From contig NC_134027.1 of NCBI RefSeq assembly GCF_964204645.1, positions 15,862,485-15,926,484 on the forward strand: a DNA stretch of 64,000 bases. The letters are read 5' to 3'. The translations under genes and the position numbers were made by a program. The notes below the pieces were generated by a model that saw only the letters and a list, made by a program, of their open reading frames with translations, had not been told where the DNA came from and searched no databases. Source of the stretch: Tubulanus polymorphus. Lineage: Eukaryota > Nemertea > Palaeonemertea > Tubulaniformes > Tubulanidae. Shown here piece by piece: positions 32,228 through 44,018 of the stretch (position 1 is its first letter; every line of letters starts with the position of its first letter).

Positions 32228-33590
32228 CTGAAAACAAATTGAGATTCAAGCAAGATTATACAACAGATAATTACAAAAACTAGCGCAGTCCAAGGTTGTA
32301 ACAAATGAAATAACTACATATAACTGGTAGTATTCCATATAGAAAGGATGAGCTAGCTCCCCGTTAGCAACTTCGCTTAGATTAAAAATCCATAGGATGT
32401 TTAATACTTTAGAAACATAAACATGTCCAATCAATAAGCAATTACAATACACGTTCATTCATAAGGCTTTTAATTTTAAACAAGAGGACAATAAGGTCCA
32501 TATGGTCGAAGACAGTGTTTAAAATTGACTTAATAGTAGTGAACGGATGCATGAGGAGATATCAGTTTTATCAGTGAAAACAAATTAACGTTTCCAGGGT
32601 TTCCATGAGGCTATTTTTTACTGTTAATTGGATATATATCACCCAGCCAAAAGTGGTCCTTTTCCCCAAATCCTGAAAATTCTTTGAGGAATTGTGAAAA
32701 TGAATTGATTATTTTTTCTCTCAAGATATTATAGTGTTCTTATTTTAGTTTATATATTTCAATGTAATGATCTGTTTCAATATTCAATAATAAAATGAGT
32801 GGCTGGCCATGTAGTGTAATATTAATAGCGCGTAGGCCATATCTACCTTCGCTTAGTGAAATCGCCCAGACAGATCCTACCCCCCTATCTTCCATAATGG
32901 TATAGTCGACTCATTAACCAATGAAACTGTGTTCTAAGTGTGTGTGATGCTTCAATTAATGAAGTTCATGTGACAGGCAATTTTTTATCTGATTAACAGT
33001 TCTATATGACATAGCATTATGGGACTATATCTATGACAGTAGAGATACTACAGGTGTTGTACGGTGAACGGCTAGATTTTTACTAGCGACTATGCCTATA
33101 TGGTCTTGGACCATAAAAAATCCCAGACGGGGGATTCTAAGTTGCAGTAGCATGACTGCTATAATCTCTAGATCATTGAGAATTGCGGTCTAAAAAAACT
33201 TAACACAAAACTTAGTACACCACACTGCGGTGTATTGATGTAATTAGTAATTACTTTTAACTCTATTGAAAGGTGGCAGCATCGATCAAACAGTGAAATA
33301 TAAGTAACTAACAATACACCGCAGCGCACTATGGTGGTTTTCCCGTTACTCAACACACTAGGGTGGAATTTTTCTAAATTTTCAAATTATCTCCATTGGG
33401 TATCAAATAGTCAGCCCTCAAAGGGTTGAGAGGCAGTGGCTTAAGCCACCCCTCACTGATATCGTCACGATTTCGTGCGGGTTCATCCCTTTCGGCCCGT
33501 TGAAAAGCATTTGTATCAGCTCAGCCTACATCCACATTTACGTCTAGTAGGCCTAGCTCCATATGAAGGCCTATTTAATTTTGTTTTATG
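32228..33590. other. start of intron 4, little recognised
   Basis: Mostly unassigned. At 33220-33330 the words CTGCGGTGTATTG and CAATACACCGCAG form an inverted pair 80 bases apart, possibly the ends of a tiny MITE. GTGGCTTAAGCCAC near 33434 is a palindrome. Confidence 0.4.
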
Positions 33591-33599
33591 TCTGGTCTG

Positions 33600-33665
33600 A
33601 TCAATCCTCCCCGGTAGGGATTTGAACCTGATGGCATCGAGACCCAGCCACACTAGATTGCATGT
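33600..33665 (-). repeat. short SINE with B box, minus orientation
   Basis: The minus strand reads GTGGCTGGGTCTCGATGCCA, TCAGGTTCAAATCCC (B box). It matches 33790-33850, which lies in the opposite orientation. Confidence 0.5.
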
Positions 33666-33789
33666 GCAGCTACACGCACAGCTTAGAAATCCTGTTTAAT
33701 TTCAGCCTGGGTTTTTCCATAGTTCTTCCATGAAATTTGCCTCAGCGATTGTACAACGGACAATCTGATTCTATCGAGTGTATCAGGGG

Positions 33790-33850
33790 TTAGGTCATGG
33801 CTGAGTGTAGCGACGCCATCAGGTTCGAATCTGGCCCTGCCGATGGAGGA
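33790..33850 (+). repeat. short SINE with A and B boxes, plus orientation
   Basis: ATGGCTGAGTGTAGCGA is A-box-like and GGTTCGAATCTGG is B-box-like, with the anticodon arm missing. It is the same family as 33600-33665, and together they make an inverted pair. Confidence 0.5.
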
Positions 33851-33949
33851 TGCATTGGATCTAGCAAAACCTATTAGAATAATGTAAAAATAGATTCTGC
33901 TTCTCGGTCGCAACGGGCGATAGATATAGGGCCTAGTTTAGACTCCCAA

Positions 33950-34390
33950 AACGATTAACATGACATTTCACCTACCAAAATTCTTACACTAAGTATGATG
34001 AAAGTCCATCAAGAATTGCAGGCCGTTTCGTGTTAGAAATTCAAGATGGCTACCCTGGCAGCCGATGACCTCCATAGGCATGGACAGCTTACCTACCCTG
34101 ATCCTCACACCAAATTTTGCGGAAATCCATCAAGAATTGCAGGCTGCACGTGCAAACAAAAAATTCAAGAGTGCCCCCAATGGCAGCCATATTTGATCAC
34201 AAATCACCATTTTCAACAATAGGGGTGGACATCTCGTCAGACCCAATCTTCAAGCAAATTTTCAAAAAGATTCATCGCAAATTTCAGGCGAATTGCTGTC
34301 AAATTCAATTCCATACACATCTAAGGGCCTGGCTTAGGCCTATGCAATAGGAGTCAATTTAGATTCGACTTCTTGAATAAAGGACCAATG
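33950..34390 (+). repeat. CAAGAATTGCAGGC repeat, copy 1
   Basis: This contains internal units of about 110 bases marked by ATCAAGAATTGCAGGC and ending TAGGAGTCAAT..AGATTCGACTT. The whole block recurs at 35005-35560. Confidence 0.65.
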
Positions 34391-35004
34391 GCCCAGAAGC
34401 TCACCGACAGAAGCTCACCGACATGATAATCTGAGAAGCAAAAGGAAGAAAGCGAAATATGCTTTCAAAGAAGTGGCTGCTGACCTGTTCCCAATAAGTA
34501 ATCGGTCAGGTAGATCTCATCGAGAGATTAAGTCTGGCATTGTTTATCTTACCAGTCAATCCTGTGACAACATTGAACTTAGCATTTGAAATTGGGGTGG
34601 AGGGGGGGTAATAATCAAAGCTTAGTTGAAAAAGAACTGTGAGATGGAGAGGTAACACTTCATACAAAATAAAATGTTTTATTTTTTTGCAAAATAACAA
34701 GCTAATTTTTTTACAATAACTTGAATCTTGAATAGTTCAGATGTTCCGTCGTACATGTATCTAGGTTATGGTTTTCCGTGAACGTCGTAATTTTTGTTAT
34801 AAGTTTAATGACTGCTACTCGCCAGATCATTACCTAAACGAGAGGCCCACTTGCCTTGTACTTTCATGACGCAGTAGAAGAAGAATGATTCAGCATTCAA
34901 AGTTTTACAGAATGATTTACATTGTAACGATATAACAAGTTTTAAAATAGTTAAGAGGTACAGGCTATGTGGCGCGATAATGTTCATTTTCTGTTAATAT
35001 ATCC

Positions 35005-35560
35005 TTACATGAAAAGACAAGCCCATTTTAGCTGCCTCAAAGATCACACTACATGAAAAAATGCATCAAGAATTGGTGTAGGCATCGTGCTGAAAATAAA
35101 TCCAAGATGGATGGCAACCCTGGTGGACACAAGGGGTAGACATTTCACCTACCAAAATTCGTACACCTAGTATCTTGAAAATGCGTCAAGAATTGCAGGC
35201 CGTTTCGTGCTAGAAATTCCAGATGGCTGACCTGGCTGCCATATTTGAAGGCCGATGACCTACATATACAAAAGGCATGGACAGCTTGACCCTGATCCTC
35301 ACACCAAATTTTGTAGAAATCCATCAAGAATTGCGGACTGCATCGTGCAAATAAGAAATTGAACATGGCCAACCCAATGGCGGCCATATTTGATCACCAA
35401 TGACATTTTTTTACAATATGGGTGGACATCTCGCCAGACCCAATCTTCATGCTAATTTTCAAAAAGATTCATTACAAATTACAGGAGAATTACTTTGTCG
35501 AATTCAATTCAATTCCAGAGGTCCTGGCTTAGGCCTATGTAATAGGAGTCAATTGAGATT
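35005..35560 (+). repeat. CAAGAATTGCAGGC repeat, copy 2
   Basis: Same order of units as 33950-34390 with one more unit at its start. The right edge runs into R1 copy A. Confidence 0.65.
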
Positions 35561-35564
35561 CGAC

Positions 35565-36525
35565 TTTTTGAAAAACCAGCACAGATGCCTATTCAAATCA
35601 CATGTAAGTGCTTCTTAGTTTGATGTCCCTGTTTTCATCGCGCACGAGGTTAAAATTATTGTTTACATCGAATGTCTTCAACAGCTGATACGACCGCACC
35701 GGCGTCTGTCAATCATCTTAATTGATTCATATACTTAAATGCTCACTACGAAAAAACTAAGCGATGGATCAATCCGGAATTTTTTCGTAGAATGTCAGAC
35801 GCTAGGTACCTGCGCGCCGGCAGCGAACGCTCAAGCAAGGTCAGTCACGTAGGCCAACGATAACACGAAACAGACCACGGTTTTGCCGGTTAAGAGCGTC
35901 TCTCCACATAAATTAGAGGGACTGTAATGGACCATTTGTTGACACTAATCTTTAATAAGCTTCGTATGGATACAATCAAAATAATTCCACCCTATAATTC
36001 CACTATTCAACGATCGACATACGACGCGCAGCTTAAACATGGCGCCGCCATTCAATACGCTAGTCACGATGTATCTCTACACAAATCAAAATCACACTTT
36101 ACACACACATTACAAGTGTTGACTAATGAGAAACGATCGAAATCCACCAAGTTGATTGGGAAAATTGCAGCACTATAGTTGAAAAAAGTTGATAAACCAC
36201 CTCCGACTGTCTAATCATTTAAAAGCTTCGCCTTCACACGGAACTATTTCGGCCTTATCACAGGTGCACTCTGCCGCCGTGATTCGCCCAATCAACGATA
36301 AAAACTTTCCCACGGTCTTACTATCGGCATTTTCTAATAATTTAGGGAAATATCTTAAAAAAGCGCAATTTCACACTCTGCATTTATAAGATTGAAGCAT
36401 TTATTCGTTTGACAAATCTTCCTCTGAACTCCCACCAACAAGTTATAAGTGGCGACACGAAAATAACGTCATCAACTCACTACCATCTTATAACCTTCAT
36501 GACGTAGGTAAAAAAGAAGTCATGA
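35565..36525 (+). repeat. R1 repeat copy A (about 950 bp)
   Basis: The sequence is collinear with 37215-38144. Landmarks include GCATCGCGCACG-like, AGAGCGTCT.TCCACATAAA, GGACCATTTGTTGACACT, ATGGCGCC, TCTAATCATTTAAAAGCTT and CACTCTGCCGCCGTGATTCG. There is no coding frame. I cannot define terminal repeats. It is present at least five times in the window and is probably a non-autonomous DNA element. Confidence 0.75.
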
Positions 36526-37214
36526 AGAGAAAATATATGTTTTACTGATGCTTCTGTATTCCATTGCCTAAGCAAACTAATTAATGACCAAATATCCCAA
36601 GTTGCTAAATTACGCTAAAATATAAAGTTCGTTCGTATCATCTCAAAATTTCAGCCTGGCCACCCTCAAGAAATGTTTTAAACGCCTGTGCAATGTTCTA
36701 TCAAAATCATCGAAGAAACTGTTTTCATACACAAACACGCATTGTAGCGACAGATAAGGAGACAAAGCAATTCAAACCCACCGTTCATATCGCTAAATCA
36801 GGTCTTTAATTATGTTGTTATAACTTTTTTCGAAAATAATTCAGTGATTGCACATTCGCTATTAAAATAGCTTTAGGGACAGCGAAAATGTGGAGAGCTC
36901 TCAATTGGCAAGCTGGTGCTGCCATCATTAATCGGTATTGCGCAAATCGCAAGGCCAGTAAACCCATTGAGTAAAAAGTGGAGGGGTGGAAGATTATTTT
37001 TTTCTCCTAATAACTATAGTAGCAAACGATATAGCTGAAAGAGGTTTGTATTCCGATTCAGCAGGCATTCTTTTTACTAACGAGGTCCAGTCATGAAATA
37101 ATGAAGGTTTTTTTATTGGATATACATTGTGATTCGTTAATTCATGAGGAGAAACTAAAGACTTACCTCCCTCCCACGAACATGTACCATACCCGACGAC
37201 TGGTGGAAGTTAAT

Positions 37215-38144
37215 ACGCTACGGTTTCTTCGAGTAAACCAACACAGATGTCTATTCGAATCACATTCAAAAATTCAAAAATCATTTCAAAAATTCAGTGC
37301 TTCTCAGTTTGTTGTCCCTGTTTGCATCGCGCACGTGGTTCATATTATTGTTTACATTGAACTCCTTCACACCCGCGCCTGTCATTCATCTTAATTGATT
37401 CATATACTAAAATGCTCACTATGAAAAACTATGCAGTGAATCAATCCGGAATTTTTGAGCAGAATATCAGACACTAGGTACCTGTCTTTAAAGGTTTATT
37501 TGTTGTATGTTGCTAACAATCAGTTATATAATACTATACTTTATTCATAACTTTGAAGCGTAGGCCAATGATAACATGAAACAGACCACGGTTTTCCCGG
37601 TTAAGAGCGTCTTTCCACATAAATTAGAGGGACTATTATGGACCATTTGTTGACACTTACCTTTGATAAAGTTCGTATGGATACAATCAAGATAATTCCA
37701 CTAATCAACGATCGACGCACAGCTTAAACATGGCGCCATCATTCATTACGCTAGTTAAAATGTATCTCTCCGCATATCAAAATCACATTTGAATTACGTG
37801 TTGACTTATGAGAAACGATTGAAACCTAGCAATTTCATTGGGAAAATATCAGCACTATAGTTCAAAAAAGTAGATAAACCACCTCCGGCTGTTTAATCAT
37901 TTAAAAGCTTTGCCCTCATATGGAACTATTTCCGCCTAATCACAGGATTCTGCACTCTGCCGCTGTGATTCGCCCATTCAACGATAAAAACTTCTTAGTC
38001 TTACTATCGACATTTTCTAAGTATTTATTCGTTTGACAAATCTTCGTCTGAACTACCACCAACAAGTTATAAGTGGTGACAGGAAAATGACGTCGTCGAC
38101 TCACTACCACCTTATAACCATCACTACGTCATGAAGGTAAAAAT
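37215..38144 (+). repeat. R1 repeat copy B, touching exon D donor
   Basis: Collinear with copy A. Its last bases TCATGAAGGTAAAAAT (38129-38144) run straight into ACTCAC, the exon D splice donor on the minus strand. Copy D (26941-27215) ends with the same words, so the repeat edge is real. Confidence 0.75.
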
Positions 38145-38150
38145 ACTCAC

Positions 38151-38279
38151 ATCTATAAGATCAGATAAGTCATCAACAAAGTATCGCTGAACAGCAGCAT
38201 TGGCCGATTCAATAATAAGTAAGTAATCATTTCTGGCTTTTAAAGCCTTGGTTTGACTCTCTTGAAACCTCTTCAGCCG
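38151..38279 (-). CDS. srGAP: srGAP exon D: F-BAR, KARNDYLL motif
   Basis: This 129 nt, 43-codon, phase 0/0 exon encodes LKARNDYLLIIESANAA followed by YFVDDLSDLID. These are near-exact matches to the srGAP family pattern KARNDYLLxLxAxNA...YYIHDLSDLID. The acceptor is CTTTCAG and the donor is GTGAGT. A copy of the interspersed repeat R1 ends directly against the donor hexamer (repeat to 38144, donor 38145-38150), so only the splice site itself separates coding sequence from repeat. Confidence 0.92.
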
Positions 38280-38432
38280 CTGAAAGATAATAAATATCAA
38301 ATGTGCTATGATTTTGTGTAAAACAGATTGATATGATAGCCAAATTCAAACCAGAATCAACCCATACACTACCAGCTAAATACTTAAACCAGCTAATTTA
38401 CCACATTCACACGTGAATTAAATGAACTGAAA

Positions 38433-38730
38433 CTAGGGGTCAGAGACACAATGCCCACTTGGGAAGTGGTTTGAAATGCTAAACTATATAAAAATCTCAA
38501 TATCAAATGTCCTTTGGAAGATATTGAAACCAACGATCTTGAAACTCACCACAATCATAAAATATGCCATAGCAACAATTTGCAATCGCTTGTGGTAACA
38601 AATTATGCCAGGTACTAATATAACAACATGGAAATACTATTCTACTAGTTAAAGTGCTCTGGTGACCATATACACAAACCTTGAAACCTCAAAGCCTTGA
38701 AACTTATCACATTCATTGAACATGTCATGT
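38433..38730 (+). mobile_element. pearl/HINE-like left-end fragment (copy 7)
   Basis: CTAGGGGTCAGAGACAC with the GCCCACTTGGGAAG motif and about one diverged core unit. It lies 154 bases upstream of exon D. Confidence 0.65.
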
Positions 38731-39089
38731 TCATCTTGAATCGAAGAAGTCCCCAAAACAATAAGGTTTTACATCATACTATCACACACATCTATTATAA
38801 ATTTGATGAAATTTTCTCCCTTTATGGTTCCCCACCATACCACCATACATGCACATACCACAACAATTTCATGAAATCATGTCAAACGTTTTTTTTATTT
38901 TCGTGTACACGGAGAGTTCCTGTGTCAAAAGTAAGTCATAAGTCGGCCATGTGGAAAGAGGTCCACAGTAAATTGGAAATGGAAAGCAGTACGAATCGTC
39001 GACGCATAAAACAGGCAAGGGACGCTTAACCTGGTCACAATTGTAAAAATACAAACAATTGAAACCCTCAGTGAATGCCGATTACGCAG

Positions 39090-39411
39090 CTAATAAAAGA
39101 TTTTATTGTGCACTGGTACAAATCGGATAACAAAACGATTGTCAACCCCAAACCGTATCACTGCTTTCCGTTCTTTTGATATTAGAATAGGGATTGGCCA
39201 TTTTTTAATCGGTTGGTAAATTTCGTTGATTTTTTTTATAAACCCACCACACCACTTTGATTTAAAGATACCAGTTGCAGACAAAGAAATAGCAGTTTCA
39301 AAATTTTCCCCGACCACTGACACAGTGCTTTTTTCACAGCAATATTTAGCTATCTCATAATTAGTTATCTTTAGGTTACGGAAACTTATTTATTGAAATT
39401 TCATGGACATG
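39090..39411 (-). CDS. unidentified protein-like open frame (possible orphan fragment)
   Basis: The frame is open from just after a stop near 39411 to a TAG at 39090, about 106 codons, with the first ATG at 39323 (78 codons incl. stop). Composition looks like a folded protein rather than noise: CCEKSTVSVVGENFE, KSKWCGGFIKKINEI, KAVIRFGVDNRFVIRF. I recognise no family. There is no clear splice acceptor, and the neighbourhood is repeats inside srGAP intron 3. It may be a fragment of a transposon protein or a chance frame. Confidence 0.3.
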
Positions 39412-39582
39412 CGTAAATCAGATTCTCTATCTAAAAAATGCACAATATAGTGATAATAGCCAGGAATCAGGAATAGTGTATACATGAAATTGCATATTTT
39501 GATTTTTTAAAAATATAAAATTAATTGATTTGCTAGTGTAATTGACTGCAGTGATGGCAACTAGTAACTGTTGATTGGTTAA

Positions 39583-39990
39583 GCAGCCAGCTTAAGAGCA
39601 CATTGATGCTATTAGGCTACCCAAACTAATTGTCTCTGCGAGTGTCTCTGTGAGTTCACCGAACAAAGTTTTCACCTTGTGCATCTGTGCTCAAAATGAG
39701 ACAATTCATCGAATACACACTACTCCTTTACCACAGGCAGTCGCTAGTATGATTGGCAGTTGTTTTGAAGGAGGCCGATTTCCTGGAGACTTAAACTAGG
39801 CCACGCGTCTGAGGCAAATTTTCACGCGATGCACACTGACTGCAGTAGGCCTACATTAAAATATAGCCACTGAGCACAGCTATCATACTATCATTGATAT
39901 CAGACGAGATATTTCATAGCCGTCGCAGGATTCTTACTCACAGTCGGATGCGATGGTCAACGGCTTATTTTGAACGAGTATTTTGAAAGC
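39583..39990 (+). repeat. R4 repeat, uninterrupted copy
   Basis: It is the same as 45590-45800 plus 49789-50005, with landmarks CAAACTAATTGTCTCT, GCAGTCGCTAG, GGCCACGCGTCTGAGGCA and GATATTTCATAGCCGTCGCA. It preserves the empty site of the LINE insertion. Confidence 0.8.
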
Positions 39991-40756
39991 CCTGTAAATT
40001 ACACAGTACACACGGCGATTGATTGGATAAATTGGATTGAAACACATCACGCGAGTAAACGCACAATTTATGATAGTTTTACGGTCTATGACAGTGTACC
40101 TTTACTTCTACATCCTGTAAACTATATCATCAGCACTCTACGATATAAATAATTACTTACTGCGTAAAATAAATGCTAAATCGAAAGAAAATCTAACAGT
40201 ATAATGTCATTCAGCGCGGCACCGGGTCTGGGCCAATTCGATTGTGCGCGCCACAACGATGTAGCGGATCGATTTAATCTCCGGTTTTTTCATAATACAA
40301 TAGGGAGACGGAACAATACGCCGACTATCAAATTTAAAATAAACATATAATAAGACTGTCCAATGACTGGGAAATGAGAAAGTAAATCCTAAGAAATGGC
40401 CCACCAATATTCGAGCAGATCAATAGACCGGTTTGTCTGCGTCGTATTATCGAATATGGCCTTACATTGATTGACTGCGGGAGATCAGCTAACTGCAGGG
40501 TGCATTTATTTTACATCAATTTAACGATGTACAACGGCCTTTTGGACGTTTAATGAAACAAAATGCTCCTTGGAAATTTTTTAAAAATCGCCGATTTCTC
40601 TAAAATGTACGCGAAAATTCAAAATTCCATTTCCAACAGATTTTAGCCGCATGATCAAGGTACATGTTGCACATAAAAATAGTAGATTGCATGACTTTAG
40701 GTCAAAGTTACAACCTCATTTATTAGCAAAAATTCGATTTTTGGAACCATTACAAC

Positions 40757-40776
40757 ATCTCGGGCTTTGCCCGAGA
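40757..40776. repeat. perfect hairpin
   Basis: ATCTCGGGCTTTGCCCGAGA is a 9 bp perfect stem with a TTT loop in an AT-rich setting. 40885-40955 also has AATGGACTT/AAGTCCATT inverted words, shared with 54300-54350. Confidence 0.6.
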
Positions 40777-41509
40777 TAATAATAATCAGCAAGAATACAA
40801 TAGGGTTACTGGGCAGAGATTTTATATAACTGCATTGAATTCTTTAAAAGTTCCAAAGAGAAACTAAGCCTCGTTTGGAAGTTATTTTGTACAAAGGAAG
40901 AAAGTTTCATATGAGATAATAAAATGGACTTCACTAAAGGAAAGTCCATTAAAATGATGCTATATTCTTAGTTTTGCTCAAAGCTATGGCAACTTCCGAA
41001 TGTTTACATTTGGCCATGTGTCTATTGATATCGTCGACGCCACCGAAGGCTACCATAAAACCGCTTTTTCAATAGTTGCAAAATGCATGATGTTTGGACT
41101 CTTTTTAATACACGGATATTTCATAATATTCCTCCCGAAAATTTTGGATTCTACGCTTTTTCTTGACAGGGCAAACCGCTATAGTATTCAGCTGCTGAAT
41201 TGAATCCAAGCGAAATCAAAAGGCTGGTCCCCATTTTGTCGCAACCTCTGACACCGTACTAGAGCGCCATCTTCACTTCAATGGCGCACTAGTACAGTGT
41301 AAGAGAAACTGCATTGTAAATGAGGACCGGCAGTGTCCTTGGGAATAAACAAAATGAAGATCGTCGATCATCAGGCCAAACTCCCCTTACAAGTTTGATT
41401 GAGAGGAAAAACGTTATTTGCCTTAAAAAGCAATTTTGTTAATACGTAATATATCAATTTTTTCCGTTCTCTCTGTTGTAAAAAATAATCTGTAATAATT
41501 TATCAAACA

Positions 41510-41985
41510 AGAAAGAAATTCTAAAAATAGGCTTGCTAACATGGTTGTAGTGAAAACTTGCTTGATAATTGCTAGATTATTCATCAGATTGTGTTGAAAT
41601 GATTTTGCATAGTAAATTTATAGCTGGAAGAAAAAATGTGACTAACTTGAATGACTTCAGGTGAAAACTAGCGAACACGAAAAAAAGATAGTATCCACGA
41701 ATTTTCTTTTTAAAATAATAAAGACATTAAGCAAGAATAAATTACATTTCCTTCAAATGATAATTCACTACGATCATCCGATAAAGTTTATTGCCACCAT
41801 AGACTACCGCCCCCTGGCTCTTTCAAGAGACAGGGAACCAGTCTTCAATTCAATTCAGAATTTATTCTACTAAAAAGTGGTTTTTAAGTTTTAGATTAAA
41901 TTGAAAAATAGAAATGTTCATGAGATTTTTCAAATGGCCGCTAACGCAAGCACCCAATGATAGTAAGAGACAAGGAGCCTATCGG
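41510..41985 (+). repeat. direct duplication, left copy
   Basis: Shares AAGAAAGAAATTCTAAAAAT, GATTTTGCATAGTAAA, TTTAAAATAATAAAGACA and GCAAGCACCCAATGA in order with 42590-43270. Confidence 0.7.
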
Positions 41986-42015
41986 CTTATATAGCTCCGC
42001 TGTGTGATTTGAAGA

Positions 42016-42475
42016 AATGGAAGCTGCATACCTAGGAGTGCCCCCTTTTGGCCAAATTCAAAAAAGGCTCTGTACTTTGTAGGTATTGGTCCATAGAACA
42101 TTCATACCAAATTTCGACTTGTTCTGATTAAAAATGTAGAACTAATAGCAATTTGATGAAATAGAAACTCCACCCCCAGGAAGCCCCCTGGTGGACAAAT
42201 CCAAAAAATTACCGTTACTTTATAGGCCTAGGTCCATAGAACATTTATACCAAATTTGGAATTGATCCCATTAAAACTGTAGGACAAGTAGCGATTTGAA
42301 CAAAATAGAAACTCCACCCCCAGGGGCGCCCCCTGGGAGACAAATTCAAAAAATGGCTCTGTAACTTTATAGGCCTAGGTCCATAGAACATTCATACCAA
42401 ATTTGGAATTGATCCAATTAAAACTGTAGGACTAGTAGCGATTTGAAGGAATAGAAACTCCACCCCAGGGGGATT
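42016..42475 (+). repeat. tandem array, unit about 145 bp
   Basis: Four units are marked by ATAGAAACTCCACCCC-like words at 42016 (diverged), 42161, 42305 and 42451. Other unit words are CATAGAACATTCATACCAAA and TTTATAGGCCTAGGTC. The array sits between the two halves of the flanking direct duplication. Confidence 0.75.
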
Positions 42476-42589
42476 AGCCTGATAGCAATAATGTGTTCTT
42501 AAGCTCGCTGCTTACCAATTATCAACAGTTACTTGCCAAACACTAACACTATCAATTTAAATCAATTAATTCGATATTTCTAAGATTAA

Positions 42590-43270
42590 CAAGAAAGAAA
42601 TTCTAAAAATGGGCTTGCTGACATGGTTGTACTGAAAGCTTGCTTGGTGGTTTTGCATTTCTGTCGTAGAATTAATCGAACTTTGAACTGATTACTTGTT
42701 AAAGAGCTAAGAGATCGGTGTTGTCTTACATCGTTACATAAAATGTTACACACGGGGACTGGGAATCAGAATGGTTTTATTGTAGACGCAGACCAAGTTA
42801 GTGCAAGCTTTTGGATAGTTGTTATCTGAATATTGCAGTGTCTTTAACAGAATCTAGTATCATGTTGATAATTGCTAGATTACTTATCGGATTGTGTGGA
42901 AATGATTTTGCATAGAAAAATTTACAGCTGAAAGAAAAAATGTGACTAACTCGAGTGACTTCAGGTGAAGAAAAGCAAACACGAAAATAGATAAGAGCCA
43001 CGATTTTTCTTTTTAAAATAATAAAGACAATAAGCAAGATTAAGTTACATTTCCTTAAAATGACAATCCACTACGATCATCCGATGAAGTTTATTGCCAC
43101 CATAGGCTACCGCCCTTGGCTCTTTGAAGAGACAGGGAACCAGTCTTCAATTCAATTCATAATTTATTTTACAGAAAAGCGGTTTTTAAGTTTTAGATAT
43201 TCAAACTGAAAAATATAAATTTTCATACTGAGATTTTACAAATGGCTGCTATCGCAAGCACCCAATGAAA
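42590..43270 (+). repeat. direct duplication, right copy
   Basis: Second copy of 41510-41985, interrupted at about 42662-42862 by 200 bases of unrelated sequence. Confidence 0.65.
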
Positions 43271-43650
43271 ATAAAAGAAAATAAAAGAAAATTAAAAGAA
43301 TTTTTTAAAAAGGTGAAAGTAAATTTTTCATTATGAAATTTTGTGTCAATAAAGAATGAATTGAATTGCCAGCAGCACTATGCCACGCATGAATACCAAG
43401 GTTGGTATGTGCTGCTGAAATAACAAAAAACGATTAAACAAAATCATAAAACCATGAAAACGACAACCGTTATAGCCAATATACGAAAGGAACCTAGATT
43501 TTGTTACTGCATTAAATCTGTGTAAATATCAGAGCCCAAGAAAGGTTCTATCTAAAGTTATCGACTCCCCAAGCAAGTTATCAATCCGTGTGATAGCAAT
43601 ATGGGCTTGCAAGCATGCAAGCCCATGAAAATATGCTATTTCATGTAGGC

Positions 43651-44018
43651 CTACTCACTATTGCTGGCTTTTTTTGCTGTATCATTTGCTTTTTGAGATT
43701 GCCTTTTTCTGCTATTTTGTTTGTCTGCAACTGGTTTTCCAAATCGTTTTGAAAGCCCTATCAATGATCGTTGATTGTTCATTGTCAGGCATAGGTGTAA
43801 GGATGTACTGTGGCCAAGTGTGTCACTCATGGCAAAATCAGAGTTAAACATAGTTTCTAGTCCTCAATGTTTGTTCAAGTTTGCATTGTAGTATATCGTT
43901 TTTAGCCTAATTGGGACTTTGGTTTCAGACTGATCGCATCTGTTGTATTTGTCAAAGTATTTTGCCAAAACCCAGAGGTTCACCGAGTGCTTAGCATGAC
44001 ATTTTGCCAACAAAAACA
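43651..44018 (-). other. protein-like stretch in two frames, unidentified
   Basis: On the minus strand 43856-43651 reads a frame with KRFGKPVADKQNSRKRQS and KANDTAKKASNSE. The segment upstream to 44018 reads CHAKHSVNLWVLAKYFDKYN in another frame, ending in a stop at 43864. GTGAGT follows at 43653-43658 and a TAG precedes 43856, so splice-like borders exist, but the phases do not fit insertion between srGAP exons C and D. Family unknown. Confidence 0.25.
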
